Source: RCIO01 sp965232405 (GTDB lineage: Bacteria; Pseudomonadota; Alphaproteobacteria; Rhizobiales; Rhizobiaceae). Taken from it: a stretch of 64,000 nucleotides of DNA. Positions within the stretch are counted from its first letter, which is position 1. Each line of letters opens with the position of its first letter. The DNA lies in assembly GCA_965232405.1 (NCBI GenBank), contig OZ246966.1, positions 1,426,001-1,490,000 on the forward strand. Direction: 5' to 3'. Shown piece after piece: positions 25,393 through 34,813 of this stretch. A program made the position numbers and the translations under genes. The notes beneath the pieces were generated by a model that worked only from the letters and a program-made list of their open reading frames with translations, was not told the DNA's origin and did no database searches.

Positions 25393-27927
25393 CTAGAGCG
25401 AGCGCGTGACCATCTCGACCCGATAGGCCTCGATGACGTCGCCCTGACGAATGTCTTCGTAATTGGCGAAGGCCATGCCGCATTCCTGGCCGGCCGGCAC
25501 TTCGCCCACCTCATCCTTGAAGCGCTTCAGCGTCTTCAGCGTGCCTTCGTGGATGACGACGTTGTCACGGATCAGGCGCACGCCGGCACCACGCTCGACC
25601 TTGCCCTCGGTTACGCGGCAACCCGCGACCTTGCCGACCTTGGTGATGTTAAACACCTCCAGGATTTCGGCGTTGCCGAGGAAGGTTTCGCGCCGCTCGG
25701 GCGACAGCAGGCCCGACATGGCCGCTTTGATGTCATCCACGAGGTCGTAGATGATGTTGTAATAGCGGATCTCAATGCCCGCCTGTTCGGCGGCGTCGCG
25801 CGCCTGCCTGTTGGCGCGGACGTTGAAGCCGATGATCACGGCCTCCGACGTTTCGGCCAGCGAAACATCGCTCTCGGTGATCGCGCCCGCGCCGGCATGA
25901 ACGATGCGCGCACGCACCTCGTCGGTGCCCAGCTTGTCGAGCGCGGCCACAATGGCCTCGATCGAACCCTGCACATCGCCCTTGATGAGCAGCGGGAACT
26001 CGGAGAGTTCGCTCGTCTGCAACTGCGTCATCATCTGCTCGAGCGATCCGCGCTGGCCGGCCTGACGGGCGACCGATTTCTCGCGGGCAAGACGCTGGCG
26101 GTACTCGGAAATCTCGCGGGCCCGGGCTTCGTTTTCGACCACCGCAAAGCGGTCGCCCGCCTGCGGCGTGCCCTGCAGGCCCAGGATCTCGACCGGCATT
26201 GACGGGCCTGCTTCCTTGATCTGGTCGCCCTTGTCGTTGACCAGCGCGCGCACACGGCCCCACTCGTTGCCGGCAACAATAATGTCGCCCGGCTTCAGCG
26301 TACCGGCCTGAACCAGCACGGTGGCGACCGAGCCGCGGCCCTTGTCCAGCTTGGCTTCGATAACCACGCCTTCGGCGGTGCGGTCCGGATTGGCCTTCAG
26401 CTCCAGCACTTCGGCCTGCAGCAGGATCGCCTCCAGCAAGCCGTCGAGATTGGTGCCCTTGATCGCGGAGACTTCGACTTCCTGAACGTCGCCGCCCATC
26501 GATTCCACGAACACCTCATGCTGCAGCAGTTCGGTGCGAACCTTCTGCGCGTCGGCTTCGGGCTTGTCGATCTTGTTGATCGCCACGATCAGCGGAACGC
26601 CGGCCTCCTTGGCGTGATTGATGGATTCCACCGTCTGCGGCATCACCGAATCGTCGGCCGCCACCACGAGAATGGCGATATCGGTCGACTGCGCGCCGCG
26701 CGCGCGCATTGCGGTAAAGGCCGCGTGGCCAGGCGTATCGATGAAGGTGATCTTCTGGCCGTTCTGCTCGACCTGATAGGCGCCGATATGCTGGGTGATG
26801 CCGCCGGCCTCGCCGGACACGACATTGGCGTTGCGGATGGCATCCAGCAGCGACGTTTTGCCGTGATCGACATGGCCCATGATGGTGACCACGGGCGGAC
26901 GCGGCTTCATGTCTTCCGGCTTGTCCTCGATGTCGAAGAAACCTTCCTCGACGTCCGATTCCGAAACGCGCTTCACGGTGTGGCCAAATTCGCCGGCGAC
27001 CAGTTCAGCCGTATCGGCGTCGATGACGTCGCCCGGCTTCATCATCTGGCCTTCCTTCATGAAGTACTTGATCACCTCGACGGAACGCTCGGCCATACGG
27101 GCGGCGAGTTCCTGAATGGTGATCGTCTCAGGCAGCACGACCTCACGGGCAATCTTCTCGCGCGGCTCCTGATGCTGGGCGCGCTTGAACTTTTCCTGCC
27201 TGCGGCGCATCGCCGAAAGCGAACGGCCACGGCCGCCTTCGTCGCCGGACAACGCGGAATTGAGCGTCAGCTTGCCACGGCGGCGATTGTCTTCGACCTT
27301 GGGCTTCGCCGGCCGGGGCGCGGGCATCTCGGGACGCGCGGCACTGCGCTTGGCGCCACCACGCGATGCCGACTTGTCTTCCTCGTCGGCCACTTCCGGC
27401 TCAGGCGCACGACGGCGTGCCTCTTCCTCGGAACGGCGGCGTGCTTCGGCCTCGGCCTGAAGACGCGCTTCCTCTTCAGCCTGACGCTGGGCCGATTCCT
27501 CGCGTTCGCGGGCGCGGCGCTCGTCTTCCTCGGCGCGGCGCTTGGCCTCCTCGGCAGCGCGCTTGCGGTCCTCGACCTCGCGAACCTTCGCGCCCTCAAG
27601 CGCCCGGCGGCGGGCCTCCATCTCCTCGTTGGAGAGTTCGTTCAGCACAACGCAGGAACCGCCTGACGACGGCTTGGGAGCCTCGGCAGCCTTTTCAGCG
27701 GGCTGGGGTGCAGCCGGCTGGCGCGGCTTGAATACCGTCGCGGCCTCTGACTTTTCGTCGGGACGCGAGAACTTCCGCTTCTTGGTCTCAACGACGACGG
27801 ACTTCGAGCGGCCATGCGAGAAACTCTGCCGCACGGTTCCCTGTTCCACGGACGGTCTTTTCAGTGTCAGCGTCTTCTTGCCGCCGACACTCAGGGTCTT
27901 GTCATCGCTCGATTTCGTATCGCTCAT
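25393..27927 (-). CDS. infB: Translation initiation factor IF-2
   Basis: 844 aa. A long N-terminal region (to about 270) is highly charged, with Glu/Arg/Ala-rich helical repeats around residues 100-170. The GTPase domain starts near 345 with IMGHVDHGKTSLLDAI (G1), then DTPGHAAF (G3) and NKIDKP (G4). Domains II, III and IV follow, ending YEDIRQGDVIEAYRVEMVTR. IF-2 brings fMet-tRNA to the 30S subunit. It overlaps the upstream ylxR-like gene by 4 nt (ATGA). Confidence 0.97.
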   Translation of the reverse strand: MSDTKSSDDKTLSVGGKKTLTLKRPSVEQGTVRQSFSHGRSKSVVVETKKRKFSRPDEKSEAATVFKPRQPAAPQPAEKAAEAPKPSSGGSCVVLNELSNEEMEARRRALEGAKVREVEDRKRAAEEAKRRAEEDERRAREREESAQRQAEEEARLQAEAEARRRSEEEARRRAPEPEVADEEDKSASRGGAKRSAARPEMPAPRPAKPKVEDNRRRGKLTLNSALSGDEGGRGRSLSAMRRRQEKFKRAQHQEPREKIAREVVLPETITIQELAARMAERSVEVIKYFMKEGQMMKPGDVIDADTAELVAGEFGHTVKRVSESDVEEGFFDIEDKPEDMKPRPPVVTIMGHVDHGKTSLLDAIRNANVVSGEAGGITQHIGAYQVEQNGQKITFIDTPGHAAFTAMRARGAQSTDIAILVVAADDSVMPQTVESINHAKEAGVPLIVAINKIDKPEADAQKVRTELLQHEVFVESMGGDVQEVEVSAIKGTNLDGLLEAILLQAEVLELKANPDRTAEGVVIEAKLDKGRGSVATVLVQAGTLKPGDIIVAGNEWGRVRALVNDKGDQIKEAGPSMPVEILGLQGTPQAGDRFAVVENEARAREISEYRQRLAREKSVARQAGQRGSLEQMMTQLQTSELSEFPLLIKGDVQGSIEAIVAALDKLGTDEVRARIVHAGAGAITESDVSLAETSEAVIIGFNVRANRQARDAAEQAGIEIRYYNIIYDLVDDIKAAMSGLLSPERRETFLGNAEILEVFNITKVGKVAGCRVTEGKVERGAGVRLIRDNVVIHEGTLKTLKRFKDEVGEVPAGQECGMAFANYEDIRQGDVIEAYRVEMVTRSL

Positions 27928-28583
27928 TCCATATCCTTTGCAGGCGTCATGTCCTCAGATTCGGGTGCGATCGATGCCGGATGGTAATCCAATCCCGTCC
28001 GGTAACGGTCGAGCGCAACCACGCGCCTGAGCGCCGCCGTGCCCGCCTCCGAGGCGAGCACGGCAGCATGTATCACATTTGTTGCCCCCAATGCCAAACC
28101 CAATTCGGCTTCCGAAAAGAGTTTGAACGCCGGAATATCGGGGCCTCCGGCCAGTTTCGTCGCGCGTCGGGCCTGGGTAAGCTTGCGCACCCCATCGTCC
28201 GACGCCTCGTGTGCATGCAAAACGGCTGCTGCCTTGCCTGAGCGGACTGCGCCATCAACCTTGGATGCGCCAAGTGCCACAGCACCGGCCTTGCGGGCAA
28301 GCCCGAGAACCCCCAGCGCAGCCGAAGAAAGCAGTCCGTCGACCATCTGCCCGAGGTCGGGCGAAACCTTGACGCCGGTCTTCAGCGCGCGCGCAAATAG
28401 GTTCTTCGCCGCCGCGCGTTCTACGTGGTCACGGTCAGCAGTGACCCAGCAACCCCGCCCCGGCAGTTTGCGCCTGATATCGGGAACGACCTGGCCATCC
28501 GGCCCCGCGACAAAACGCAGAAGCGCTTCCGGCTCCCGCGCCTGACGCGTCACGATGCATGTGCGGTCGTTCATTTCTATCAA
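27924..28583 (-). CDS. ylxR: YlxR/DUF448 RNA-binding protein
   Basis: 219 aa. The N-terminal DUF448 domain (about 1-80: TCIVTRQAREPEALLRFV, LPGRGCWVTADRDHVERA) is followed by an L7Ae-like domain (about 95-190: LGLARKAGAVALGASKVDGA, ILH-type helices) and a short acidic tail. Alphaproteobacterial YlxR-type proteins of this size combine both domains and bind RNA; a role in translation or transcription control is known for the family but not worked out. It lies between nusA and infB and overlaps infB by 4 nt. The start at 28583 is a TTG with GGAG 6 nt upstream; the ATG at 28574 is the alternative. Confidence 0.9.
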   Translation of the reverse strand: MIEMNDRTCIVTRQAREPEALLRFVAGPDGQVVPDIRRKLPGRGCWVTADRDHVERAAAKNLFARALKTGVKVSPDLGQMVDGLLSSAALGVLGLARKAGAVALGASKVDGAVRSGKAAAVLHAHEASDDGVRKLTQARRATKLAGGPDIPAFKLFSEAELGLALGATNVIHAAVLASEAGTAALRRVVALDRYRTGLDYHPASIAPESEDMTPAKDME

Positions 28584-28622
28584 GGTCCACTCCGGACTGG
28601 GTACAGGTCGCCGGCATGACGA

Positions 28623-30236
28623 TCAGGCTACGGACGCGGCCGTTTCGGCCTCGCCTTCGCCTTCCTCGCCGGCATCGCCAGCAAGGTCTTCCTCGGTCAC
28701 CCAGCCGGCAGCCAGCCGGGCCGACATGACCATGTGCTCGGCGTCGGCACGGGTCACGCCGAACGGTGTGAGAACGCCGTCGAAGAACTTGGTCTCGCCG
28801 TCCTTGCGCTCGCGCCAGCCGACAAGGTCGTCAACCGCGTAGCCGGCAAAATCCTCGATGGTCTTCACATCGTCTTCGCCGAGCGCAACCATCATGGCAG
28901 TGGTGATGCCGGGCACCTGGCGCAGCTCATCTTCCACGCCGAGTTCCTTGCGCTTGGCATCCTGCTCGGCCTCGATGCGCTCCAGATATTCGCGGGCACG
29001 CGTCTGGATTTCCTCGGCCGTCTCCTCGTCGAAGCCCTCGATGGAGGCAACTTCGTCGGCATCGACATAGGCTACTTCCTCGACGCTCGAAAAGCCTTCC
29101 GAGGCGAGCACCTGACCGACCATCTCGTCGACGTCGAGCGCTTCCATGAACAGGTTCGAACGGTCGACGAATTCCTTCTGGCGACGCTGCGATTCCTCTT
29201 CCTCGGTCAGGATGTCGATATCCCAGCCTGTGAGCTGCGAAGCCAGACGCACATTCTGGCCGCGGCGGCCGATAGCCAGCGAAAGCTGGTCGTCGGGCAC
29301 CACCACCTCGATCTTTTCGGCATCCTCGTCGAGCACGACCTTGGCGACTTCCGCCGGTTGCAGCGCGTTGACGATGAAGGTCGCCGCGTTGTCGTTCCAC
29401 GGGATGATGTCGATCTTCTCGCCCTGAAGTTCGCCGACCACCGCCTGCACGCGCGAACCGCGCATGCCGACGCAGGCGCCGACCGGGTCGATCGAGCTGT
29501 CGCGCGAGATCACGGCGATCTTGGCGCGCGAGCCCGGGTCGCGGGCGACCGACTTGATTTCGATGATGCCGTCGTAAATCTCCGGCACTTCCATGGCGAA
29601 CAGCTTGGCCATGAACTGCGGATGGGTGCGCGACAGGAAGATCTGCGGTCCGCGCTGCTCGCGCCGCACGTCATAGACATAGGCGCGTACGCGGTCGCCA
29701 TATTTGAACAGCTCGCGCGGGATCAGCTCGTCGCGGCGGACAATCGCCTCGCCACGGCCCAGATCGACAATCACATTACCATATTCGACGCGCTTGACCG
29801 TGCCGTTGACGATCTCGCCGATGCGATCCTTGTATTCCTCATACTGGCGGTCGCGCTCGGCCTCGCGCACCTTCTGCACGATGACCTGCTTGGCCGACTG
29901 GGCGGCGATGCGGCCGAAATCCATCGGCGGCAGCTGCTCGGCCAGGAAATCGCCGGGCTGGGCGTCGGGATTGCGGGTACGGGCGTCCTTCAGCGAGATC
30001 TGACGGGCCGGCTCCTCAACGTCCTCGGCAACCTCCATCAGGCGCTGAAGCTTCATCTCGCCGGTCTGCGGATTGATGTCGGCGCGGATGTTGGTCTCCT
30101 GGCCGTAGCGCGAGCGCGCCGCCTTCTGGATGGCGTCGGCCATCGCGTCGATAACGATCGTCTTGTCGATCGACTTCTCGCGCGCCACCGCATCGGCGAT
30201 CTGCAAGAGTTCCAGCCTGTTCGCACTGACTGCCAT
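28623..30236 (-). CDS. nusA: Transcription termination/antitermination factor NusA
   Basis: 537 aa from the ATG at 30236, which has GGAG six bases upstream (the ATG two codons earlier overlaps that site). N-terminal RNAP-binding domain (MAVSANRLELLQIADAVARE), S1 domain (about 135-200), KH1 and KH2 (ACVGMRGSRVQAVVGELQGE and IGRRGQNVRLASQLTGWDID), then two C-terminal helical acidic repeats (about 370-520). NusA controls pausing, termination and rRNA antitermination. It stands between rimP and ylxR. Confidence 0.96.
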   Translation of the reverse strand: MAVSANRLELLQIADAVAREKSIDKTIVIDAMADAIQKAARSRYGQETNIRADINPQTGEMKLQRLMEVAEDVEEPARQISLKDARTRNPDAQPGDFLAEQLPPMDFGRIAAQSAKQVIVQKVREAERDRQYEEYKDRIGEIVNGTVKRVEYGNVIVDLGRGEAIVRRDELIPRELFKYGDRVRAYVYDVRREQRGPQIFLSRTHPQFMAKLFAMEVPEIYDGIIEIKSVARDPGSRAKIAVISRDSSIDPVGACVGMRGSRVQAVVGELQGEKIDIIPWNDNAATFIVNALQPAEVAKVVLDEDAEKIEVVVPDDQLSLAIGRRGQNVRLASQLTGWDIDILTEEEESQRRQKEFVDRSNLFMEALDVDEMVGQVLASEGFSSVEEVAYVDADEVASIEGFDEETAEEIQTRAREYLERIEAEQDAKRKELGVEDELRQVPGITTAMMVALGEDDVKTIEDFAGYAVDDLVGWRERKDGETKFFDGVLTPFGVTRADAEHMVMSARLAAGWVTEEDLAGDAGEEGEGEAETAASVA

Positions 30237-30295
30237 TTTCATCTCCTTACGCGTTGCCGCCGCTCACCGGCGGGCGCTGCATTCCCTCAGTTCTG

Positions 30296-30907
30296 TTATC
30301 CGGCGTCACCGCCGGACCGTTTCTGCTTCTTGCGCTCGTCGCGCAGTTTCCTGTCATTCTTCAATGCCTCGCGCACAAGATCGTCGGTCAGCACAAGTTT
30401 GGCTTCCGAGATCGCGTCGAAGGGGATGGCGACCGTCGCTTCCTCACCCTCGCCCGGATTGTCGCGCTCGATCGTGACGCCGCTTTCGGCAGCTTCAAGA
30501 ACAGTGCCTCGAAAGCGCTTGCGCCCGCCGACCATGACCGATGTCTCGACCTTGGCGACATGGCCCACGGCGGCGGCGAAATCTTCGGCGCGTACAAGCG
30601 GCCGGTCGATGCCGGGCGAAGACACTTCCAGATTGTAGGCACGGTCGATCGGGTCCTCGACATCGAGCGCGGGCGACAGCGCGTGGCTTGCCTCTTCGCA
30701 ATCCTCGATCGTCATCGTGCCGTCCGGCCGTTCGGCCATGATCTGCAGGGTCAGGCCGTTCTGGGACATCAGCCTTGCGCGCACCAGTCGCAGGCCGATC
30801 GTCTCCAGCACCGGGCCGACAATGGCCGCCACGCGTGCGTCGACACCGCTTTCGCGGATGAAGCGATCGTCCTTGAACTGGACGCTGGTATCTGCCGATT
30901 CCGTCAA
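30296..30907 (-). CDS. rimP: Ribosome maturation factor RimP
   Basis: 203 aa. N-terminal RimP domain with LRLVRARLMSQNGLTLQIMA and EDPIDRAYNLEVSSPGIDRP, the family signature, followed by the C-terminal SH3-like part and a Lys/Arg-rich tail (KNDRKLRDERKKQKRSGG). It assists 30S assembly. It is the first gene of the rimP-nusA-ylxR-infB-rbfA-truB operon on the minus strand. The region just upstream (30908-31105) contains the downstream end of an unrelated outer-membrane gene. Confidence 0.95.
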   Translation of the reverse strand: MTESADTSVQFKDDRFIRESGVDARVAAIVGPVLETIGLRLVRARLMSQNGLTLQIMAERPDGTMTIEDCEEASHALSPALDVEDPIDRAYNLEVSSPGIDRPLVRAEDFAAAVGHVAKVETSVMVGGRKRFRGTVLEAAESGVTIERDNPGEGEEATVAIPFDAISEAKLVLTDDLVREALKNDRKLRDERKKQKRSGGDAG

Positions 30908-31031
30908 ACTGTCCGGGTCCGAAACTCGGTTGCGGCCGGTAACAAAAAAGAGCGGGACCGGGTGGACCCACTCTTCGTCATACCGACCAAGAATTTGAAG
31001 CCGATATAGTCCCGAAACGCCCTCATTGCAA

Positions 31032-31047
31032 GGCCCGTAACCGGGCC
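31032..31047 (-). terminator. Weak hairpin after the outer-membrane gene
   Basis: GGCCCG (31032-31037) pairs with CGGGCC (31042-31047) around TAAC; only a poor T-stretch follows on the minus strand. It may separate the barrel-protein gene from rimP. Confidence 0.4.
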
Positions 31048-31105
31048 GTCACCGGCTGATCGCCCTGGGCGGACGCGGCATGTTCCGCATCCGCCTTCGG
31101 GTCGG

Positions 31106-32911
31106 TCAGTTGAGCGGCACCCTGACGCCTGCCTGCAGGGTGTAGCTGCGGTTGTTGCCGGCAAGGCCGCGCGCCTGCAGGGCAAGATCGATCGTCCCGC
31201 CATTGGCCAACGCGAAGGCCAGACCGGTCTCCAGATCGAGCGTGAACGCGGCCGAGGTCAGCGTGCCAAGCCCGCCGCCAAGCAGGAGGTTGCGCGCCCG
31301 CTGGGCAAAGACGTTTGCACTCACACCGAAGCGCGGCGTGATTGCGCGCACACGCTCGCCGGAGCGCAGGATCGGCCGGGCCACATTGAGCTTGCCGGTG
31401 AAGTAGAGCGTGGAGTCGCTGGTCGACGGTACCACAAGGCCTGCAGAGTCGGTGTAGCCGCCATTGGTGACATGGTTCCACGTGCCCGACACTGCGGGCG
31501 TCACCACCCATCCACCGGCTGCGAAGGGCCGCGACAGGGCCGCCGACACCGCCCAGAAGGACGAGGTGTAGAAGCCGGTGGCGCCGCCAAGCGTGATGTT
31601 GTGGCCGCCCCATTCATGCAGGCCCGACAGGCCGAAACGGAAGCCGCTCGGCAGGTTGATCTTGGTGTAGAGGCCGACACCGCCCGCCACGCTGGTCAGG
31701 CTGCCGCCGATCGTGGCCGACTGGACCGTGCCGGTCAGGATGTGGGCAAGGAAGCCGACATCGACCGCCGGGGTTACGCCGACAACCACGCCGGCCTGCA
31801 GCGCGCCGGCAGCACCGGTCCTGCCGAGCGTGCCGTCGAGGATGGAGCCCTGCGCGCGCATCCACAGATTGGCCGGCTTGCCGCCAACCGCAAAGCCATG
31901 CTGGCTGGCGGTGCTGATCGTTGTCATGGGATGTTTGGCATAACCCACAGCCGTCACCGGCCAGGGAACATTGCGACCAAACCGTTCGGCAACTGGGGCG
32001 TAGAGAATCCGTTCGCCATCGCCGAGTTCATCGGGATCGTTGATCGGAGGAAGCGCGCTGCCGTTTGCTCCAGCGTTCGGGATGCCGTTTTCCTCAAGGC
32101 AGTCTCCCAATCGCTGCCGTGCTACCTTGATATCTGAACTAATGTCCTCCAAGTCGCCGACGATTATCTCGACCCTCTTTGACATCCGATCCAGCTCCCG
32201 CTCTCGGTAGCCGATTTTGGCTGCCAGCGTCTCCCCGGGCAAGCTCTGAGTCGGGGTGTGTATCAGGTCGCCAGATCGACGCTCGATTGCTGACAGCTCA
32301 AACTCCAGCTCATCCCGTCTGGTAACCAGATTCCCAATCCAGCGCTGGTAGGTGCCGCAGGGATCAACATCCGACGAACCTGATCCGGGCAGGTTGGTGG
32401 GATCGCTGCTGGGACGCGAGCCGGTTGTGGTGTTCTGGAGCGCATCGCGCTTGGCCGCAGCTTCATCACCGGACGTTGTCGGCGTCCCGCCACCGCCGCC
32501 ACCACCGCTGCTATTGCAGGTGCCGGTCGCCGTCATGCGCGATTCGTGCACGAAAACCTCGACATTCGTCGTGACATCAGCCGCGGTTGCGTTGATGAGA
32601 ACATAGTTGCCGGGCGCGACAGCGATGACCGTGACGCCGTTGAGGATCAGGTTGACAAGGGCGCCAGGTGTCAGTGCCGAGACATGGAACGACATGATCT
32701 CGCCCGGCTGCAGGGTGAGCGGATAGGTCTCGGTGTTGAAGGTCGCCGGATTGCCGTCGTTTTCTTCGATGGTCCGACCATTGACCTGATCGCAGGTCAG
32801 CGCCCAGGCGCTTTCGGCAACAAACAGCGATACCAGAAGAGAAGCGAAGAATGCGGACTTTCGCACCAGTCCGCGCAGGCCACGGCCCGCAGCCTTAGAC
32901 ATCCAACCCAT
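31106..32911 (-). CDS. Autotransporter-like outer-membrane beta-barrel protein
   Basis: 601 aa from the ATG at 32911 (GGGTGGGAC upstream). The signal peptide spans about 1-38 (FFASLLVSLFVAESAWALT). Mature part: a domain of about 100 residues with one Cys pair, a poly-Gly linker, a charged region with coiled-coil character (about 195-290, ELEFELSAIERRSGDLIH), then from about 320 a C-terminal barrel with alternating strands (FGLSGLHEWGGHNITLGG, AFTLDLETGLAFALANGG) ending SYTLQAGVRVPLN. The barrel resembles autotransporter/OmpA-like translocators, but the passenger is small and no adhesin repeat is seen. It sits with an AraC regulator between trmB and rimP, where rhizobia often have nothing. Confidence 0.72.
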   Translation of the reverse strand: MGWMSKAAGRGLRGLVRKSAFFASLLVSLFVAESAWALTCDQVNGRTIEENDGNPATFNTETYPLTLQPGEIMSFHVSALTPGALVNLILNGVTVIAVAPGNYVLINATAADVTTNVEVFVHESRMTATGTCNSSGGGGGGGTPTTSGDEAAAKRDALQNTTTGSRPSSDPTNLPGSGSSDVDPCGTYQRWIGNLVTRRDELEFELSAIERRSGDLIHTPTQSLPGETLAAKIGYRERELDRMSKRVEIIVGDLEDISSDIKVARQRLGDCLEENGIPNAGANGSALPPINDPDELGDGERILYAPVAERFGRNVPWPVTAVGYAKHPMTTISTASQHGFAVGGKPANLWMRAQGSILDGTLGRTGAAGALQAGVVVGVTPAVDVGFLAHILTGTVQSATIGGSLTSVAGGVGLYTKINLPSGFRFGLSGLHEWGGHNITLGGATGFYTSSFWAVSAALSRPFAAGGWVVTPAVSGTWNHVTNGGYTDSAGLVVPSTSDSTLYFTGKLNVARPILRSGERVRAITPRFGVSANVFAQRARNLLLGGGLGTLTSAAFTLDLETGLAFALANGGTIDLALQARGLAGNNRSYTLQAGVRVPLN

Positions 32912-33052
32912 TACGTCCCACCCGTTGCACGCAAATCCAAGCCGCAAGCGGACCTTAGGTCAGGTGTTTGCAGAGGGCTTGGGCTGAAGCGAATCGAATC
33001 TTGGGCTGTAACGAACTGTTAACCGCAGCTTGGCCGCTGTTGCATGAATGCA

Positions 33053-34018
33053 TCAGCCCCTGGGCTGGTTGCGCCGGTGGGCATGCCTGACATCTCCCGG
33101 CGTCATGGCATAGCGTGCGCGAAAGGCCTGATTGAAATAGGACAGATCGCCGAAACCGCAGGAAAACGCGATCTCGCTGATATTCAGGTGGCTGGAGCCC
33201 GGATCCGCCAGCCGCGCATAGGCGCGCTCCAGCCTTTGATTGCGAACGAAATCGCGAAAGGTCGTCTCTTCCGATCTGAACAACGCCTGCAGATAGCGAT
33301 GCGAAATGCCGGCTCGTTTCGCTACCAACTCCACCGTGAGATCGCGCCGGTGCAAATTGCGCAGAATATATTCCCTGATCTGCATCAGCCGTGCGGCGCG
33401 GACGCCCGAGCCGGCGTGATCTTCCTGGTCGGCTGGCTCGGTCCCCAGCGCCATGCCCAGAATATCGCAGATGTGACTGGAAGCGAGCGCTTCCAGTTCG
33501 GGCGTCAGATCAACCGCCTCATCCAGCAGCGAATGCGCATAGTTTGTGAGCAAACCAAGCGCGGGCGATGCGGGCAGGGTCGATCCGGCCTTGTCCATCG
33601 CGTCTTTCAGGGGACCGTCGAGAAGATTGCGCGGCAGTGACAATGACAGGCGGGTCATGGCCCTGTTGGCGATGTAGGATGGCTTGTCGCCCGGCATGAT
33701 GACGGCTTCGCCCGGCCCGCACTGCACTTCGTTGCGACCGTGCCTGTAGTGGGCTTCTCCCGTCAAAGGCATGGAGAGCACGAGATTATCGTTGCCGTCC
33801 GCAACATGCGCGGCTGTCCGTTTCATCGACAGTGGCGAAAGCCGCGAAATAGCGATGGTCATTCCGTTCGACATCAACCGCAACGAAGCGTCGACCTCGA
33901 GCGGGGCTCCGTCCAGACCGGCTTTTTCGAGATCGAGGACGTGGCTGAGCACCTCACTGTAGCGCGAGGAACGCCGGTCCTTGGGGTAATCCCCAGACGA
34001 AAAACGCACCAATCCCAT
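33053..34018 (-). CDS. AraC-family transcriptional regulator
   Basis: 321 aa. An N-terminal AraC-binding-like domain (about 30-175, with a cupin-like segment GDNDNLVL-type and CGPGEAVIMPGDKPSYIA) is followed by a C-terminal AraC DNA-binding domain with both helix-turn-helix units: VELVAKRAGISHRYLQALFR and ISEIAFSCGFGDLSYFNQAF. The ligand is unknown. It is oriented toward the outer-membrane gene on the same strand with about 140 bp between them, so that gene is a plausible target. Confidence 0.9.
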   Translation of the reverse strand: MGLVRFSSGDYPKDRRSSRYSEVLSHVLDLEKAGLDGAPLEVDASLRLMSNGMTIAISRLSPLSMKRTAAHVADGNDNLVLSMPLTGEAHYRHGRNEVQCGPGEAVIMPGDKPSYIANRAMTRLSLSLPRNLLDGPLKDAMDKAGSTLPASPALGLLTNYAHSLLDEAVDLTPELEALASSHICDILGMALGTEPADQEDHAGSGVRAARLMQIREYILRNLHRRDLTVELVAKRAGISHRYLQALFRSEETTFRDFVRNQRLERAYARLADPGSSHLNISEIAFSCGFGDLSYFNQAFRARYAMTPGDVRHAHRRNQPRG

Positions 34019-34102
34019 GGAAAGTCCCTTCCCCTACGGAAGACAGACTGCCACGAATTTGCGCAAAGCACGACCCACCGGCCGCAAAACCGCACCCGGC
34101 GG

Positions 34103-34807
34103 TTAACCGGCGACCCTGACGAAGGTGAGATAGGCGGGGGTTCTGCCTTCCCTTATCGCCTTCGCCTCGTAGCGCGTTCCGGGCCAGCCGGGATAGGGAT
34201 TGCGCCAGTCTTCGGCAGATCGGGCCATCCAGTCGAATGCCGGATGCGACCGGCAGGCCGACAGGGTCCAGTTCACGTAAGTGTCGATATCGGATGCGAA
34301 ACGCAACGCGCTGCCGGGCTTCAACACGCGGGCAAAGCGGTCGAGATTTGCCTTGCTGACGAAACGCCGCTTCCAGTGCTTCTTCTTCGGCCAGGGATCG
34401 GGATAGAGCAGATCGATGCCCGACAGCGATCCGTCGGGCAGCCAGTCGAGCAGTTGCGTGGCATCGTCGTCATAAACGCGAATGTTCGGCAGCGGATCGG
34501 TCTGCAGCGCCGACAAGAGCTTCGCCATACCGTTGTGAAACGGCTCGACGCCGATGAACCCGCTGGCCGGCATCGACTGCGCTCGTGAAAGGAGATGCTC
34601 GCCGCCGCCGAAGCCGATCTCAAGCCGGATATCTTCGACATCGGCTTCAAACAGGTCATGCAGCCGCTGAGGAGACGGCGCGCCGATATCGACCTTGAGC
34701 CGGGGCAGCAGGGCGTCAAGCGCCTCCTGCTGGCCCGGCCGCAACGCCTTGCCGCGGCGGCGTCCGAAGAACGCTTCGGTCGCGCGCTTCGGACGATCGC
34801 CCGTCAT
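34103..34807 (-). CDS. trmB: tRNA (guanine-N7-)-methyltransferase
   Basis: 234 aa. LRLEIGFGGGEHLLSRA is the SAM-binding motif (numbered near 55-70), and YDDDATQLL and LYPDPWPKKKHWKRRFV, the latter TrmB-specific, follow. It forms m7G46 in the variable loop of tRNAs. Its ATG lies 6 nt after the metK stop on the same strand, so the two genes share a transcript. The AraC gene lies 84 bp downstream. Confidence 0.95.
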   Translation of the reverse strand: MTGDRPKRATEAFFGRRRGKALRPGQQEALDALLPRLKVDIGAPSPQRLHDLFEADVEDIRLEIGFGGGEHLLSRAQSMPASGFIGVEPFHNGMAKLLSALQTDPLPNIRVYDDDATQLLDWLPDGSLSGIDLLYPDPWPKKKHWKRRFVSKANLDRFARVLKPGSALRFASDIDTYVNWTLSACRSHPAFDWMARSAEDWRNPYPGWPGTRYEAKAIREGRTPAYLTFVRVAG

Positions 34808-34813
34808 GCAGTC

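Noticed and set aside
28734..30638. Long plus-strand frame opposite nusA
   Set aside because: It runs antisense through nusA and rimP and has no recognisable protein feature.
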